The position numbers and the translations under genes are program-made. Source: Bradyrhizobium zhanjiangense (GTDB lineage: Bacteria > Pseudomonadota > Alphaproteobacteria > Rhizobiales > Xanthobacteraceae). From it: a stretch of DNA of 64,000 bases. Each line of letters starts with the position of its first letter. Within the stretch, counting starts at the first letter, position 1. The stretch is from positions 5,601,001 to 5,665,000 of the forward strand of contig NZ_CP022221.1 in the NCBI RefSeq assembly GCF_004114935.1, written 5' to 3'. The notes under the pieces are model-generated. The model did not search any database. It was given only the letters and a program-made list of their open reading frames with translations, and had not been told where the DNA came from. Below, in pieces: positions 28,966 to 39,064 of this stretch.

Positions 28966-31173
28966 ATGGATCGACTTCTCATGGACTCTGCGCAAGCCCT
29001 TGAAATCAAAGAAAAAGCTCCGGAAACCGAGGGCCTGCCGGCGATCGCTTCCAGCCCCGAGCGATTCATCAACCGCGAGCTGTCCTGGCTGCATTTCAAT
29101 CGCCGCGTCTTGGAGGAATCGGTCAATCCCAGCCACCCCATGCTGGAGCGGGTGCGATTCCTGTCGATTTCAGCGAATAACCTCGACGAGTTCTTCATGG
29201 TCCGCGTGGCCGGCATCAAGGCCCAGGTGCGCGAGGGCATTGCCGAGCGCGCCCCCGATGGCCTGACGCCGTCGGAGCAGCTCGCGCTGATCAACCGCAC
29301 CGTCTCCGAGCTTGCCTCCGACCAGCAGGCGATCTGGCGCGACCTGCGCGGCACGCTCGCCGATGTCGGCATCGTGCTGGTTGAGGGCAAGGACGTCACC
29401 AAGGCGGAGCGGACCTGGATCGAGGACTACTTCCTCAACAACGTGTTCCCGCTGCTGACGCCGCTCGCAATCGATCCGGCCCACCCCTTCCCGTTCATTC
29501 CAAGCCTCGGCTTCACCATCGCGCTCCAGCTCACGCGCGCCGCCGACGGCAAGCAGATGAACGCGCTGATCCGCATGCCCGGCAAGATCGATCGCTTCAT
29601 CCGCCTACCAGCCGAGGGCAAGGCCGTCCGGCTGATTTCGCTGGAACAGGCGACCGCCCTGTTCATCAACCGCCTCTTCCCCGGATACAATTTGCACGGC
29701 CAGGGCGCCTTCCGAATCATCCGCGACTCCGAGCTCGAAATCGAGGAAGAGGCGGAAGACTTGGTCCGCCTGTTCGAGACCGCGCTGAAGCGTCGCCGCC
29801 GCGGCTCGGTGATCCGGCTCGAGATCGACGCCAAAATGCCCGAGGAATTGCGGAGCTTCGTGCAGCACGCATTGTCGGCCGCCGATGACGAGGTGTTCCT
29901 GGTCGACGGCGTGCTCGCCATGAACGAGCTTTCGCAGCTCACCCGCATCGACCGTCCCGACCTCGAATTCACCCCTTACGTGCCGCGCCATCCCGAGCGG
30001 GTGCGCGAGCATGCCGGCGACATCTTCGCTGCGATCCGGCAGAAGGACCTCATCGTCCATCACCCCTACGAATCCTTCGACGTGGTGGTGCAGTTCCTGC
30101 AGCAGGCCGCGCGCGACCCAGATGTTGTCGCGATCAAGCAGACGCTCTACCGCACCTCGCAGAACTCACCGATCGTGCGTGCACTGGCCGAGGCCGCCGA
30201 GGCCGGCAAGTCGGTCACCGCGCTGATCGAGCTGAAGGCGCGATTCGACGAAGAGGCCAACATCCGCTGGGCACGCGACCTCGAACGCGCCGGCGTGCAA
30301 GTCGTCTACGGCTTCCTCGAACTGAAGACGCATGCAAAGCTCTCGATGGTGGTGCGCCGCGAGGGCGGCAGCCTCACGACCTACGTCCATACCGGCACCG
30401 GCAACTATCACTCGGTGACCGCGCGCATCTACACCGACCTCTCCTACTTCACCTCGGATCCGACCATCGGCCGAGACGCGGCGCGCGTGTTCAATTTCAT
30501 CACTGGCTATGCCGCGCCGAGCGATCTGGAGAAGATGGCGGTGTCGCCATTGACCTTGCGCAAGCGCATCATCGAGCACATCCAGGGCGAGACCGCGCAT
30601 GCACGGCACGGCCGGCACGGCGCGGTCTGGATGAAGATGAATGCGCTTGTCGACCCCGACATCATCGACGCGCTCTACGAGGCCTCGCAGGCCGGCGTCC
30701 AGGTCGAGTTGGTGGTGCGCGGCATCTGCTGCCTCAGGCCCGGAATTCCCGGCCTGTCGGAGAACATCCGCGTCAAGTCGATCATCGGACGCTTCCTGGA
30801 ACACGGCCGAATCTACTGCTTCGGCATGGGCCAAGGCCTGCCGAGTGCGAAAGCGGCTGTGTATATCTCCTCGGCCGATATGATGCCGCGCAACCTCGAC
30901 CGCCGCGTCGAGGTGCTGTGTCCGCTGCAAAATCCCACGGTGCATCAGCAGGTTCTCGAACAGATCATGGTCGCGAATCTGAAGGACAATGAGCAGAGTT
31001 GGCAATTGTTGCCGGACGGGTCCTCAACGCGTATGAAGGCCGCGAAGGGCGAGGAGCCTTTCAACGTCCACAACTACTTCATGACAAATCCGAGTCTGTC
31101 TGGCCGTGGAAAGTCGCTCAAAGAATCCTCGCCGCGCCGTCTCACGCGCCGGAACGAACGTCACCAATCCTGA
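28966..31173 (+). CDS. ppk1: Polyphosphate kinase 1
   Basis: Synthesises inorganic polyphosphate reversibly from ATP at the inner membrane; 735 aa from ATG 28966, which has GGGGTGA eight bases upstream (GTG 28957 and ATG 28981 are alternatives). The N-terminal domain has [12 protein letters not shown]; the catalytic core contains [10 protein letters not shown], with the autophosphorylated histidine, and the second His region [13 protein letters not shown]. Followed 15 bases later by ppx, so the two antagonistic enzymes are co-transcribed. A Pho-box-like site precedes it. Confidence 0.97.
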   Translation: MDRLLMDSAQALEIKEKAPETEGLPAIASSPERFINRELSWLHFNRRVLEESVNPSHPMLERVRFLSISANNLDEFFMVRVAGIKAQVREGIAERAPDGLTPSEQLALINRTVSELASDQQAIWRDLRGTLADVGIVLVEGKDVTKAERTWIEDYFLNNVFPLLTPLAIDPAHPFPFIPSLGFTIALQLTRAADGKQMNALIRMPGKIDRFIRLPAEGKAVRLISLEQATALFINRLFPGYNLHGQGAFRIIRDSELEIEEEAEDLVRLFETALKRRRRGSVIRLEIDAKMPEELRSFVQHALSAADDEVFLVDGVLAMNELSQLTRIDRPDLEFTPYVPRHPERVREHAGDIFAAIRQKDLIVHHPYESFDVVVQFLQQAARDPDVVAIKQTLYRTSQNSPIVRALAEAAEAGKSVTALIELKARFDEEANIRWARDLERAGVQVVYGFLELKTHAKLSMVVRREGGSLTTYVHTGTGNYHSVTARIYTDLSYFTSDPTIGRDAARVFNFITGYAAPSDLEKMAVSPLTLRKRIIEHIQGETAHARHGRHGAVWMKMNALVDPDIIDALYEASQAGVQVELVVRGICCLRPGIPGLSENIRVKSIIGRFLEHGRIYCFGMGQGLPSAKAAVYISSADMMPRNLDRRVEVLCPLQNPTVHQQVLEQIMVANLKDNEQSWQLLPDGSSTRMKAAKGEEPFNVHNYFMTNPSLSGRGKSLKESSPRRLTRRNERHQS

Positions 31174-31188
31174 TCCCGGATTCTCGAC

Positions 31189-32691
31189 GTGAAGCAGCCG
31201 CGCAAGCGCGGCGCGAGCGTCGCGGTCATCGACATCGGTTCCAACTCGGTCCGCCTCGTCGTCTACGAGGCGCTGGCGCGCAGCCTCATTCCAATCTTCA
31301 ACGAGAAGACGCTGTGCGGCCTCGGACGCGAGGTGCAGAGCACGGGCCTGCTCGCGCCCGACGCCGTCGACAAGGCGCTGACCTCCCTCAAGCGTTTTCG
31401 CGCGCTGTGCCGCGTGATGCAGGTCGGGCGCGTGTTCGCGATTGCGACCGCCGCCTGCCGCGACGCCTCCAACGGCCCCGACTTCATCGCGAAGGCCGAG
31501 CGCATCTGCGCCGTGAAGATCGAGATCCTGTCGGGCCAGCGCGAAGCGCGGCTGTCGGCGCTCGGCGTGATCTCCGGCATCCATCATCCCGACGGCATCG
31601 TCGGCGATCTCGGCGGCGGCTCGCTCGAGCTGATCGACGTGCGCGGAAACAGCGTGCGCAGCGGCGTGACGCTGCCGCTCGGTGGCCTCGCGCTCCAGGA
31701 CCTCGCGCACAAATCGCTCAAGCGCGCCGACCGCATCGTGCGCGATGCGCTCGACGAGGTGCCGCAGCTTTCCGCGGGCAGCGGCCGCACCTTCTACGCG
31801 GTCGGCGGCACCTGGCGCGCGCTCGCGCGCATCCACATCATCCAGAGCGGCTATCCGCTCCAGGTGATGCACGGCTATTCGATTCCGGCGGCCGAGGCGC
31901 TCGACTTCTCGCGGCGCCTGCGCCGGCTTGCGGCCGCCGACATGCTTGCCGACATCGAGATCGTCGCTGATGCACGCCGCCCGCTCCTCACCTATGCGGC
32001 ACTGGTGCTCGAGCACATCATTCGGGTGGCGAAGCCGAAAACCATCGTGTTCTCGACCTTCGGCGTGCGCGAGGGCCTGCTACACGAGAAGCTGCCGGAT
32101 TCCGAACGCAACGAGGACGGGCTGATCTGCGCCGCGGAGGAGCTAAACCAGCTGCTGTCGCGTTCGGCGAAGCACGCCCGCGAGCTGATCGCCTGGACCG
32201 ACCGCCTCGCCCGTGTCGTGAAGCTGCGCGAGACCGAAGCGGACCGCCGCCTGCGCCACACCGCGTGCTTGCTCTCCGACATCGGCTGGCGCGTGCATCC
32301 TGATCATCGTGGCGAGCAGACGCTGAGCCTCGTCGTCAACGGCAATTTCGGCGCAATCACTCATACCGAGCGCGCCTTCGTCGGCCTGTCGGTGTTCTAT
32401 CGCTACGCGGGCCTGAGCGAGGAAAACCAGCCGCCGGCCACCATGCAGAGCCTGCTGACGCCGGCGCAGCTCGAACGTGCACGCCTCTTGGGAGCAGCGT
32501 TCCGCGTCGCGCACCTGATCTCGGCGGCGCGGCCGGGTGTGCTGCCCGCCACGCATTTCCGCAATCAAGGCCGCAAGCTGATGCTGGTGTTCGAGCACCG
32601 CCTCGTCGATCTCGTCGCCGACCGCGTCGGCAGCCGCTTCCGCCAACTCGCCCGCCTGATCAACCGCGCCGGCTCGATCGTGCGGCGGTGA
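31189..32691 (+). CDS. ppx: Exopolyphosphatase (Ppx/GppA family)
   Basis: Processive hydrolysis of polyphosphate to phosphate, or pppGpp hydrolysis in some members; 500 aa. GTG start at 31189, 15 bases after ppk1. The ASKHA phosphate-binding loops are VIDIGSNSVRLVV and GDLGGGSLELI, followed by the Ppx linker and C-terminal helical domain with HD-like metal motifs. The last 32 bases overlap the 3' end of the convergent PepSY gene, which is on the opposite strand. Confidence 0.95.
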   Translation: MKQPRKRGASVAVIDIGSNSVRLVVYEALARSLIPIFNEKTLCGLGREVQSTGLLAPDAVDKALTSLKRFRALCRVMQVGRVFAIATAACRDASNGPDFIAKAERICAVKIEILSGQREARLSALGVISGIHHPDGIVGDLGGGSLELIDVRGNSVRSGVTLPLGGLALQDLAHKSLKRADRIVRDALDEVPQLSAGSGRTFYAVGGTWRALARIHIIQSGYPLQVMHGYSIPAAEALDFSRRLRRLAAADMLADIEIVADARRPLLTYAALVLEHIIRVAKPKTIVFSTFGVREGLLHEKLPDSERNEDGLICAAEELNQLLSRSAKHARELIAWTDRLARVVKLRETEADRRLRHTACLLSDIGWRVHPDHRGEQTLSLVVNGNFGAITHTERAFVGLSVFYRYAGLSEENQPPATMQSLLTPAQLERARLLGAAFRVAHLISAARPGVLPATHFRNQGRKLMLVFEHRLVDLVADRVGSRFRQLARLINRAGSIVRR

Positions 32692-33865
32692 CCCTCACCC
32701 CTCCGGGACGTCTTTTGAGCCACATGATCAGGCCGCTGACGAACAGGGCGAGAGGCGCGAATCCGGCGGCGAAGACCAACAGGCGTCCTGCGAGTCCGAA
32801 CGCCGCGCCGTTGTGAAGCCAGAGCTGTTCGGCCAGATAGCGGTCCCCCATCGACATGGCGACCGGACTGCGGTCGTGCACGACTGCGCCGCTCCATGGA
32901 TCGAGCCAGATCGCCCCCCATGCCCGCACGGCGGGATCAGCACCGTCTGGACGGAACTGCACGCGCCAGGTGTTGCGCGTTGCGGTCGGCGGATTGAACA
33001 TAGCGATTGCAACGCCGGGCTTGGCCGCCTGCGCTAGTCGCGCGATCGCATCGGCTGGGAGCAACTGCGTCTCTGCCGAAGGCGGCATTTCGACCCGTGG
33101 CGAGCGATCAGGCGTCGTTTGCGACAGAAGACCAACGATGGGGCGCATCATGTCGGGGAAAACGATGCCAACGCCGGTGATTGAGATCACCAAGAGCACA
33201 AGCAGCGCCCAAAAGCCGGCCGCACTATGAATGTCCAGAACAAATCGAAGCAGCGAGACATTCTTGCGCACCGAGACCGATCGCCAGAAAAGACCCGGCC
33301 TCGGCCACCACAGGACGAGGCCCGATATGGCCAAACCGAGCAGCATGAACCCGGCCGTGCCAACGAGCTCCTTGCCCCACCACTCATAGAGCAGCAGCGT
33401 GTAGTGGAGACGATAGACCTTGAGGGCGAACGCGTTGACGTAGTCACGCCGCCCGAGCACCTTCCCATTCGAAGGATCGACCATGGTCGTCCAACGGTTC
33501 GGGTAGCGGCCAGGCGCGGTTTCGTGCGTATGTATCACGATCCAGACCGGCCAGGTCCGATCCGGCGCCAGGATCGTGGCAATCGGCGCTGGATCCGCCG
33601 CCGCGGCGGCGCGCATCACTTCCGATAAAGTGACCTTTTGCTCCGGACTAGCGGGAGCATAGAACGCTGGATTCAGCGCAACATCGATCTCCCGGTAGAA
33701 GGCAATAAAGCTTCCGGTGAGGCCTATCAGCACCACGACGAGGCCGCCGATCAATCCGAGCCATCGGTGAGTCCACAGCAGCGCGTACCGCATGCGTCCG
33801 GGCAGCATTCGGAAACGGGCGGGCGCGGAGCCGTCTTGTCTTGGCGCCCTGATTCTTTCGTCCAT
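32660..33865 (-). CDS. PepSY-associated TM helix protein
   Basis: 401-aa inner-membrane protein with four predicted helices (about 27-50, 185-205, 230-252 and 355-378) and extracytoplasmic PepSY-like loops, including HTHETAPGRYPNRWTTMVDPSNGKVLG. This family commonly accompanies siderophore receptors and is thought to help reduce or release iron. It lies 99 bases downstream of the TonB-dependent receptor on the same strand, supporting that role. Its 3' end runs into ppx (convergent overlap 32660-32691). Confidence 0.88.
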   Translation of the reverse strand: MDERIRAPRQDGSAPARFRMLPGRMRYALLWTHRWLGLIGGLVVVLIGLTGSFIAFYREIDVALNPAFYAPASPEQKVTLSEVMRAAAAADPAPIATILAPDRTWPVWIVIHTHETAPGRYPNRWTTMVDPSNGKVLGRRDYVNAFALKVYRLHYTLLLYEWWGKELVGTAGFMLLGLAISGLVLWWPRPGLFWRSVSVRKNVSLLRFVLDIHSAAGFWALLVLLVISITGVGIVFPDMMRPIVGLLSQTTPDRSPRVEMPPSAETQLLPADAIARLAQAAKPGVAIAMFNPPTATRNTWRVQFRPDGADPAVRAWGAIWLDPWSGAVVHDRSPVAMSMGDRYLAEQLWLHNGAAFGLAGRLLVFAAGFAPLALFVSGLIMWLKRRPGGVRVTAARSSRRG

Positions 33866-33964
33866 TCAGAGCACCCGTCGTCTGCGCCTGATCATGGCTC
33901 CGCGTCTGACCTCGGTGATGTTCGGAACGCGCATCGTCGTTGCGCGCATCAAAACAGACCCGGT

Positions 33965-36328
33965 TCAAAAATCCGTCGACATCGACAATAGCAGGGTTCG
34001 CGGCGTGCCTTGCGCCAACGCGGAGAAGCTCGCCACGCCAGCCCAGTAATTGGTCTCGAACACGTTCTGGACCAGGGCCCGGAGCGTGACGGGTCGGTTG
34101 TTGATGCGCGTGGTATAGCGCGCACCTAGATCGAGCCTGGTCCAGGCCGGAATAACTTGCGTGTTTGCCCCATCCAGATATTGGTGCCCGGTATAGATGG
34201 TGTTTGCGACCAGCGTCAGTCCGGGTGCGAACGGCGTGTCCCATTCGGCGGACAGATTGGCTTGCACCTGAGGCACACCGATCGGCGTCTTGCCGAGATT
34301 GGCTAACGTGCTCGTCTTTGTCAGCTCCGCGTCGATCAACGTCACGCCGCCAAGCACGCGAATGCCCGGCTGCACTTCTCCGAACACGGTGAATTCCACG
34401 CCGCGATTGCGCTGTTCGGCGTCGGCCCGAAAGACGTTGTCGGCCCCCAGCTGTGCCGACGGCTTGGTGATCTCGAACAGGCTGATCGTGGTCGCGAGCA
34501 TGCCGAAATCGATCTTGACGCCTGCTTCCTTCTGCTTGCTGAAATACGGCGCAAGGACTTCTCCTTCATTGCTCGTCTTCGCCGGTGCGATGTCGCCTTT
34601 GCTGAGCCCTTCGATGTAGTTGGCGTACAGCGAAACGTTGCTCCAGGGCCTGACGACCACGCCGACCATCGGCGTGAGCGCCGTCTGGTCGTAGGCGGAC
34701 GTAACGGCGCCCGTGCTGGTGTTGTAGTTGTTCGACTTGACGCCCTGTTGCCTGACGCCCACGGTCAGCTGAAGGCGCTCCTGGAAAATCGACATGGTGT
34801 CGGCCAGCGCAAGGCCGGTCAGCTCGGTATCCGACAGCTTCGGTACAGTCGCGGGAGCCGGAACGAGCTGCTCGGGACGAGCGATCGGCGCATAGATGTT
34901 GGACAACACCGGCGTCCCGGACACAGAGCCGCGCGAGATCTGATCCGTGTAGTAGCTGCCCTGGAAGGTCACGGCGTGACTGATCGCGGCTGTTTCGAGC
35001 CGGGCACGCACACCGGCATCGGCCACGTTCCTGTCGATATCAAATTTGAAATGCCCCGGCGCCGAAGTGGTGTTGCCTGCCGCGTTCAGGATCGTCGGCG
35101 TCCCAAACAGACGATCGACCTGGGTCCTGCCGCCACCGCCGTCGGCGAACACCGTCACGGAGTCCGTCACATCGTATTCGGCGCGCCCCAGCAGCGAGTT
35201 GTCGTGAACTTTGGCCCATTCCCAAGACTGCGTGACATTGCGCCGCCCGACCGGCGCTGTCGGAACCGCGACGCCTGTTGCGACCAGAAACGGCCTCGTG
35301 GGCGCGTCGAACTTTTCCTCCTGATCGATGAAGTCGAGCGAAGCTCTGAACTTCTCGCCGCGATAGTCGAACGCCGCGGCGCCGACATGCGCCTCCCGGG
35401 TCTGGTTGTCCAGCGGTGTATCGCCATTGTGATAGCTGCCGTTGACGCGAATGCCGAATTCGCGGTTCTCGCCGAACCGGCGGCTTACGTCGAGATGCGT
35501 GCCGAGCTGGGTATTTGTCGCGTAGTCGGTCGTGACCCGCGTGAGATCGATATCCCCAGCACGCTTTGGAACGATGTTGATGGTGCCCCCGACGCTGCTG
35601 TTTGGCGCCATGCCGTAAAGCAGCGCCGTCGGGCCTTTGATGATTTCGATGCGCTCGACGTAATCGGTGAACACGCGATAGTTCGGTGCAACGCCATAGA
35701 CGCCGTTGAAGGCAATTTCTCCGACATTCCCCTCCCCGATCGGAAAGCCGCGGATGAAGAAGGAGTCGAGAATGCCACCGGTCTGACCGGTAAAACGGAC
35801 CGAAGGGTCGTTGCTGACGACGTCGGCGACCGTGGTGGCCTGTTGATCTTCAATCTTCTTCGCCGTGTAGCTCGTGATGTTGAACGGCGTATCCATGAAA
35901 TCCTTGTTGCCCAGCAAGCCGACCTGGCCGCCGCGGGCGACTTGCCCGCCCGCGTAGGACGGCGGAAGTGCGCCCGGCCTCGCAGCCGTGGGGGTTGCTT
36001 CCGCTTGCAACTTGGCCCGCTCGTTCGCAGGCGCGCTACGGCCAGCCCTTCGGCCTGGATTGGAGCGTGGACGTGCGCGCGGCTTCGGCGCATCTGCGGT
36101 GACGGTCACCGCCGGCAACGTGCTGCCCCGCTCCGTCTCCGGCACAGCGCTTTGCGCGTCGGTGCCGTGCAGAATGCCGTCGCTGAACAAGGCGATGGAG
36201 ACCACGGAGACCGCGAAGGCTCTCGGGCTGGAGCACATCAGAAATGTTTTGATGCTAGCCGCAAGAACAGCAACAGGACGGCAAATCACTCTCGACGGCA
36301 TCGCACCAGCTTCCGATTTCATGAACAT
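33965..36328 (-). CDS. TonB-dependent siderophore receptor
   Basis: 787-aa outer-membrane receptor of the FhuA/FepA-like family. After an N-terminal signal-like region and a Pro/Arg/Ala-rich stretch (60-120), the plug domain begins about residue 135 (DTPFNITSYTAKKIEDQQATTVADVV) and includes the TGGILDSFFIRGFPIGEGNVGEIAFNG loop. The 22-strand barrel follows and ends with the terminal aromatic residue (SMSTDF). Likely transports a hydroxamate-type ferrisiderophore; no biosynthesis genes are nearby. The region upstream (36365-36415) is AT-rich and may hold an iron-responsive promoter, but no clear Irr/Fur/RirA box is seen. Confidence 0.93.
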   Translation of the reverse strand: MFMKSEAGAMPSRVICRPVAVLAASIKTFLMCSSPRAFAVSVVSIALFSDGILHGTDAQSAVPETERGSTLPAVTVTADAPKPRARPRSNPGRRAGRSAPANERAKLQAEATPTAARPGALPPSYAGGQVARGGQVGLLGNKDFMDTPFNITSYTAKKIEDQQATTVADVVSNDPSVRFTGQTGGILDSFFIRGFPIGEGNVGEIAFNGVYGVAPNYRVFTDYVERIEIIKGPTALLYGMAPNSSVGGTINIVPKRAGDIDLTRVTTDYATNTQLGTHLDVSRRFGENREFGIRVNGSYHNGDTPLDNQTREAHVGAAAFDYRGEKFRASLDFIDQEEKFDAPTRPFLVATGVAVPTAPVGRRNVTQSWEWAKVHDNSLLGRAEYDVTDSVTVFADGGGGRTQVDRLFGTPTILNAAGNTTSAPGHFKFDIDRNVADAGVRARLETAAISHAVTFQGSYYTDQISRGSVSGTPVLSNIYAPIARPEQLVPAPATVPKLSDTELTGLALADTMSIFQERLQLTVGVRQQGVKSNNYNTSTGAVTSAYDQTALTPMVGVVVRPWSNVSLYANYIEGLSKGDIAPAKTSNEGEVLAPYFSKQKEAGVKIDFGMLATTISLFEITKPSAQLGADNVFRADAEQRNRGVEFTVFGEVQPGIRVLGGVTLIDAELTKTSTLANLGKTPIGVPQVQANLSAEWDTPFAPGLTLVANTIYTGHQYLDGANTQVIPAWTRLDLGARYTTRINNRPVTLRALVQNVFETNYWAGVASFSALAQGTPRTLLLSMSTDF

Positions 36329-36662
36329 GAACGTCGGAGGGACGTGCCGTGGGAACCTTCGTTAAGTCAACGAAAGCCCCCTTTATTTTCAATAGTTTAT
36401 AATAAGATAAGCTCTAGATCGCGCGTCGGCTGCGAAGGATGAGTCACCGCACGCAACGCCCAAGCGCGCTGCGTACTACCGCGCAGCGTAAGCGAACACA
36501 ATGCGCGCGGTTGTAGGAATGCGATGATGGGAGATTTCGGCTCTTGCGCTAAGCCCATGGCCGGTGATCGCTCGCGTACCGCGGCCAACGCTGCGAGCAC
36601 ATCAGTGACGTGCTCGCCTCTCATCGCTGGAGGGAAAAGCAAGACCGATCAGAGCGTCGAAG

Positions 36663-37523
36663 TTACTTTGCCGAGGCCTTGGCGTGCCCCTCGGAGGATT
36701 CGAGCGCGGCCGCGCTCAGGCTGCGCCGGCGCCAGATGGTGCCGACGACCAGCACGACAACGACGCCGAGCGCGGCGCAGAAATATTCGCCGCCTCCGCC
36801 GCCATGGGCGAACTGCGGCGGGATGCGAAGTGCGCCGAGCACGCTGTCCAGCGAGGCGCCGAGCGGGCCGTCGAACAGCATGTGCAGCTTCGGTGCGACG
36901 CCGGGATCGGTCGCAATCACCTCGCCCGCGATCCAGCCGAGCAGCGCCGCGCCGGCCCAGACCAGGACCGGCAGCTTTGCGAGCAGCGCCATGATCAGCG
37001 CGGCACCAGCGACGATCAGCGGCACGCTGATGGCGAGGCCAAGGATCAACAGCGGTACGCTGCCATTGGCGGCAGCAGCCACCGCAATGACGTTGTCCAG
37101 GCTCATGACGATGTCGGCGACCACGACGATCTGGACAGCCTGCAACAGATGCGAGGCGGACTCGACGTCGTCCTCGTCCTCGTTTTCGGGCACCAGCAGT
37201 TTTGCCGCGATCACGATCAGCGCGAGACCGCCGACGAGCTTGAGGTAGGGCAGCCCCATCAGGCTCGCGACGATGCCGGTGAAGATGATCCGCAGTATCA
37301 CTGCGGCGCCCGCGCCGAAGATCATGCCCCACAGCCGGTGCCGCGGCTTGAGGCCGCGGCAGGCGAGCGCAATCACCAGCGCGTTGTCGCCGGAGAGCAG
37401 GATGTTGATCCAGATGATCTTGCCAACCGCGATCCAGAAGGTCGGTTCAGCCATCTCGTTGCGAAACTGGGTGAAGAACGCCCCGATCGTCGCGGGATCG
37501 AAGATCTGCCAGAGCCAGTTCAC
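36663..37523 (-). CDS. TerC family integral membrane protein
   Basis: 286 aa, seven or so hydrophobic helices. Carries the two acidic TerC signatures: ILLSGDNALVIALACRGL near residue 40 and DIVMSLDNVIAVAAA near 135, the latter resembling Mn2+-export and YjbE-type members. Probably a metal-ion (possibly manganese) exporter; not proven. Between it and the TonB receptor start (36329-36662, 334 bases) I see no gene, only AT-rich DNA near 36380-36420. Confidence 0.9.
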   Translation of the reverse strand: MNWLWQIFDPATIGAFFTQFRNEMAEPTFWIAVGKIIWINILLSGDNALVIALACRGLKPRHRLWGMIFGAGAAVILRIIFTGIVASLMGLPYLKLVGGLALIVIAAKLLVPENEDEDDVESASHLLQAVQIVVVADIVMSLDNVIAVAAAANGSVPLLILGLAISVPLIVAGAALIMALLAKLPVLVWAGAALLGWIAGEVIATDPGVAPKLHMLFDGPLGASLDSVLGALRIPPQFAHGGGGGEYFCAALGVVVVLVVGTIWRRRSLSAAALESSEGHAKASAK

Positions 37524-37567
37524 AATACGTCCTTTCGCCCCGTCGTCCTAACTTATCGGCTGATGGA

Positions 37568-37990
37568 TCAGCCGACGATCTCGTTGCCCGAGAAGAACTG
37601 CGCGATCTCGATTACAGCCGTCTCCGGCGCATCCGAGCCGTGCACCGAATTCTCGCCGATCGATTTGGCGTAGAGCTTGCGGACGGTGCCCTCGGCAGCC
37701 TTGGCCGGATCGGTCGCACCCATCACCTCGCGGTACTTGGCGATCGCGCCCTCGCCTTCCAGCACCTGCACCACGACCGGACCCGAGGTCATGAAGTCGA
37801 CGAGCTCGCCGAAGAACGGCCGCGCCTTGTGGACGGCATAGAAGGTCTCGGCTTGGTCCTTGGTCATGCGGATGCGCTTCTGCGCGACGATGCGCAGGCC
37901 CGCCTTCTCGATCACGGCGTTGACCGCGCCGGTCAGGTTACGCTCGGTCGCGTCGGGCTTGATGATCGAGAAAGTGCGTTCGATGGCCAT
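37568..37990 (-). CDS. ndk: Nucleoside diphosphate kinase
   Basis: Balances NTP pools by phosphotransfer through an active-site histidine; 140 aa, the standard size. N-terminal [16 protein letters not shown] and the C-terminal [12 protein letters not shown] containing the catalytic His are intact. Only 44 bases separate it from the TerC gene start, same strand, so co-transcription is possible. The 311 bases between ndk and the next gene hold no other gene; they contain an imperfect hairpin at 38149-38183. Confidence 0.98.
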   Translation of the reverse strand: MAIERTFSIIKPDATERNLTGAVNAVIEKAGLRIVAQKRIRMTKDQAETFYAVHKARPFFGELVDFMTSGPVVVQVLEGEGAIAKYREVMGATDPAKAAEGTVRKLYAKSIGENSVHGSDAPETAVIEIAQFFSGNEIVG

Positions 37991-38148
37991 AAGTCTTGTC
38001 CTTGGAAGGAATGCGGTGGTTCGGAGTTGCGGGGCTTATATCGGCGCCTTTGCCGGACGGCAAGCGACCGCCGAGGCGGCCGCATGGGCGCTTCGCCGCA
38101 GGCGTCGTAACCCGCGATTTCAGCTGATTACAACGATTTCACCCAGAT

Positions 38149-38183
38149 GAACCGATCCTGAAACCCCCGTCAGGGTTCGGTTC
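38149..38183. other. Imperfect hairpin upstream of small exported protein
   Basis: GAACCGATCCTGA pairs with TCAGGGTTCGGTTC around AACCCCCG, with one bulge. It lies about 120 bases before the gene at 38302 and could be a leader structure; function unknown. Confidence 0.35.
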
Positions 38184-38301
38184 AGCTTCGCGGGCGTAAG
38201 GTCAGGCCCATCGAAACCCAAGCCTGATTGTGAGGCAGACCGTTTCGGCGGCCTTTCCATCGACGCGACAGGCCCGCGCCGGCAGTTTTGAGGAGATCAC
38301 C

Positions 38302-38559
38302 ATGTTGAGGAAACTTTCGCTTGCCGCCGTTGCCGCGGTTGCGCTCGGTGCCGCGCTGGCGCCGACCTCCGCCTCCGCTCACTGGCATGGCGGCTGGCAC
38401 GGCGGAGGCTGGCACGGCGGCGGCTGGCACCACGGCTGGGGCGGACCGCGCTTCTATGTCGGCGGCCCCGTCTCCTATGGTTATGGCGGCTGCTACGTGC
38501 GCCGGCTGGTCCCGACCCCCTGGGGACCCCGCTGGCGGCTGATCAACCGCTGCTACTGA
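38302..38559 (+). CDS. Small exported Gly/His/Trp-rich protein
   Basis: 85 aa from ATG 38302, fixed by GAGGAGA nine bases upstream. A clean signal peptide (LSLAAVAAVALGAALAPTSASA) precedes a WHGG/GGW repeat (about 30-50) and a C-terminal GGCYVRRLVPTPWGPRWRLINRCY motif. Similar tiny exported proteins recur in Bradyrhizobium; function unknown. The His-rich repeat could bind metal. Followed by a strong terminator. Confidence 0.85.
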   Translation: MLRKLSLAAVAAVALGAALAPTSASAHWHGGWHGGGWHGGGWHHGWGGPRFYVGGPVSYGYGGCYVRRLVPTPWGPRWRLINRCY

Positions 38560-38619
38560 GCCCGACAAAGCACCTTCCTGACAAAAGGGGTCCTATGCCC
38601 CCCAAGGCCCCCTTCAGGA

Positions 38620-38655
38620 GAGGCCCCGGCGTTCCCCCCGCCGGGGCCTCTGTTT
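38620..38655 (+). terminator. Strong hairpin terminator
   Basis: An 11-bp perfect stem, GAGGCCCCGGC (38620-38630) with GCCGGGGCCTC (38640-38650), loop GTTCCCCCC, followed by TGTTT. It lies 60 bases downstream of the Gly/His-rich protein gene. Confidence 0.85.
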
Positions 38656-38780
38656 GGGCGGACATGGGGCGATTCATACAACTTTGACGAGAATTTCAGA
38701 CATTCCCCGCGAGTTGCGAAACCATTTTGTGGGCAATGACTTGGTACCGTGTCTTTACTTTAAGAGCATGGAACCTCGCG

Positions 38781-38954
38781 ATGGCTGGGCCTTTTGCCAA
38801 TGACAGCGTACAGATCGACCGGCGCACCAGCCGCTCGATTTGCGATGCCGTGGGCGAACGGCTTCAGCAGAATCTGCGCCCCGATCCTCACCTCCCGACG
38901 CACCTCGAGCAGCTGCTCAACGAATTGAAGCAGCGCGAGCGCGAATCGCACTGA
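38781..38954 (+). CDS. Small hypothetical protein
   Basis: 57 aa from ATG 38781, MAGPFANDSVQIDRRTSR..., with an amphipathic helix and a charged C-terminus (LEQLLNELKQRERESH). The upstream in-frame ATG at 38727 gives an odd tail. Similar short proteins of this pattern seem familiar in Bradyrhizobium. No function is known. A dispersed palindromic motif follows at 38961. Confidence 0.65.
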   Translation: MAGPFANDSVQIDRRTSRSICDAVGERLQQNLRPDPHLPTHLEQLLNELKQRERESH

Positions 38955-38960
38955 CCGGCG

Positions 38961-39010
38961 CATGAGCCCGAAAAGTGTGCAGCGGTTTTCCGACAGGATC
39001 ATGCTCAAGC
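38961..39010 (+). repeat. Dispersed motif, copy A (CGAAAAGTG...GGTTTTCCG)
   Basis: Contains GAAAAGTGTGCAGCGGTTTTC, a GAAAA/TTTTC inverted pair, and ends in GGATCATGCTC. Copies with the same core occur at 46799-46838 (opposite strand) and 57562-57612. I recall this as widespread in Bradyrhizobiaceae genomes. Confidence 0.8.
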
Positions 39011-39064
39011 GATAACCACGGAAAAACGGGTTGCGTTCGTCGCGCCTTGCGGTGACAAGGCCGC

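Noticed and set aside
36365..36420. Possible Irr or Fur box upstream of the TonB receptor
   Set aside because: The region is AT-rich with TTATT/AATAA ends, but no convincing Irr (ICE), Fur or RirA consensus could be aligned.
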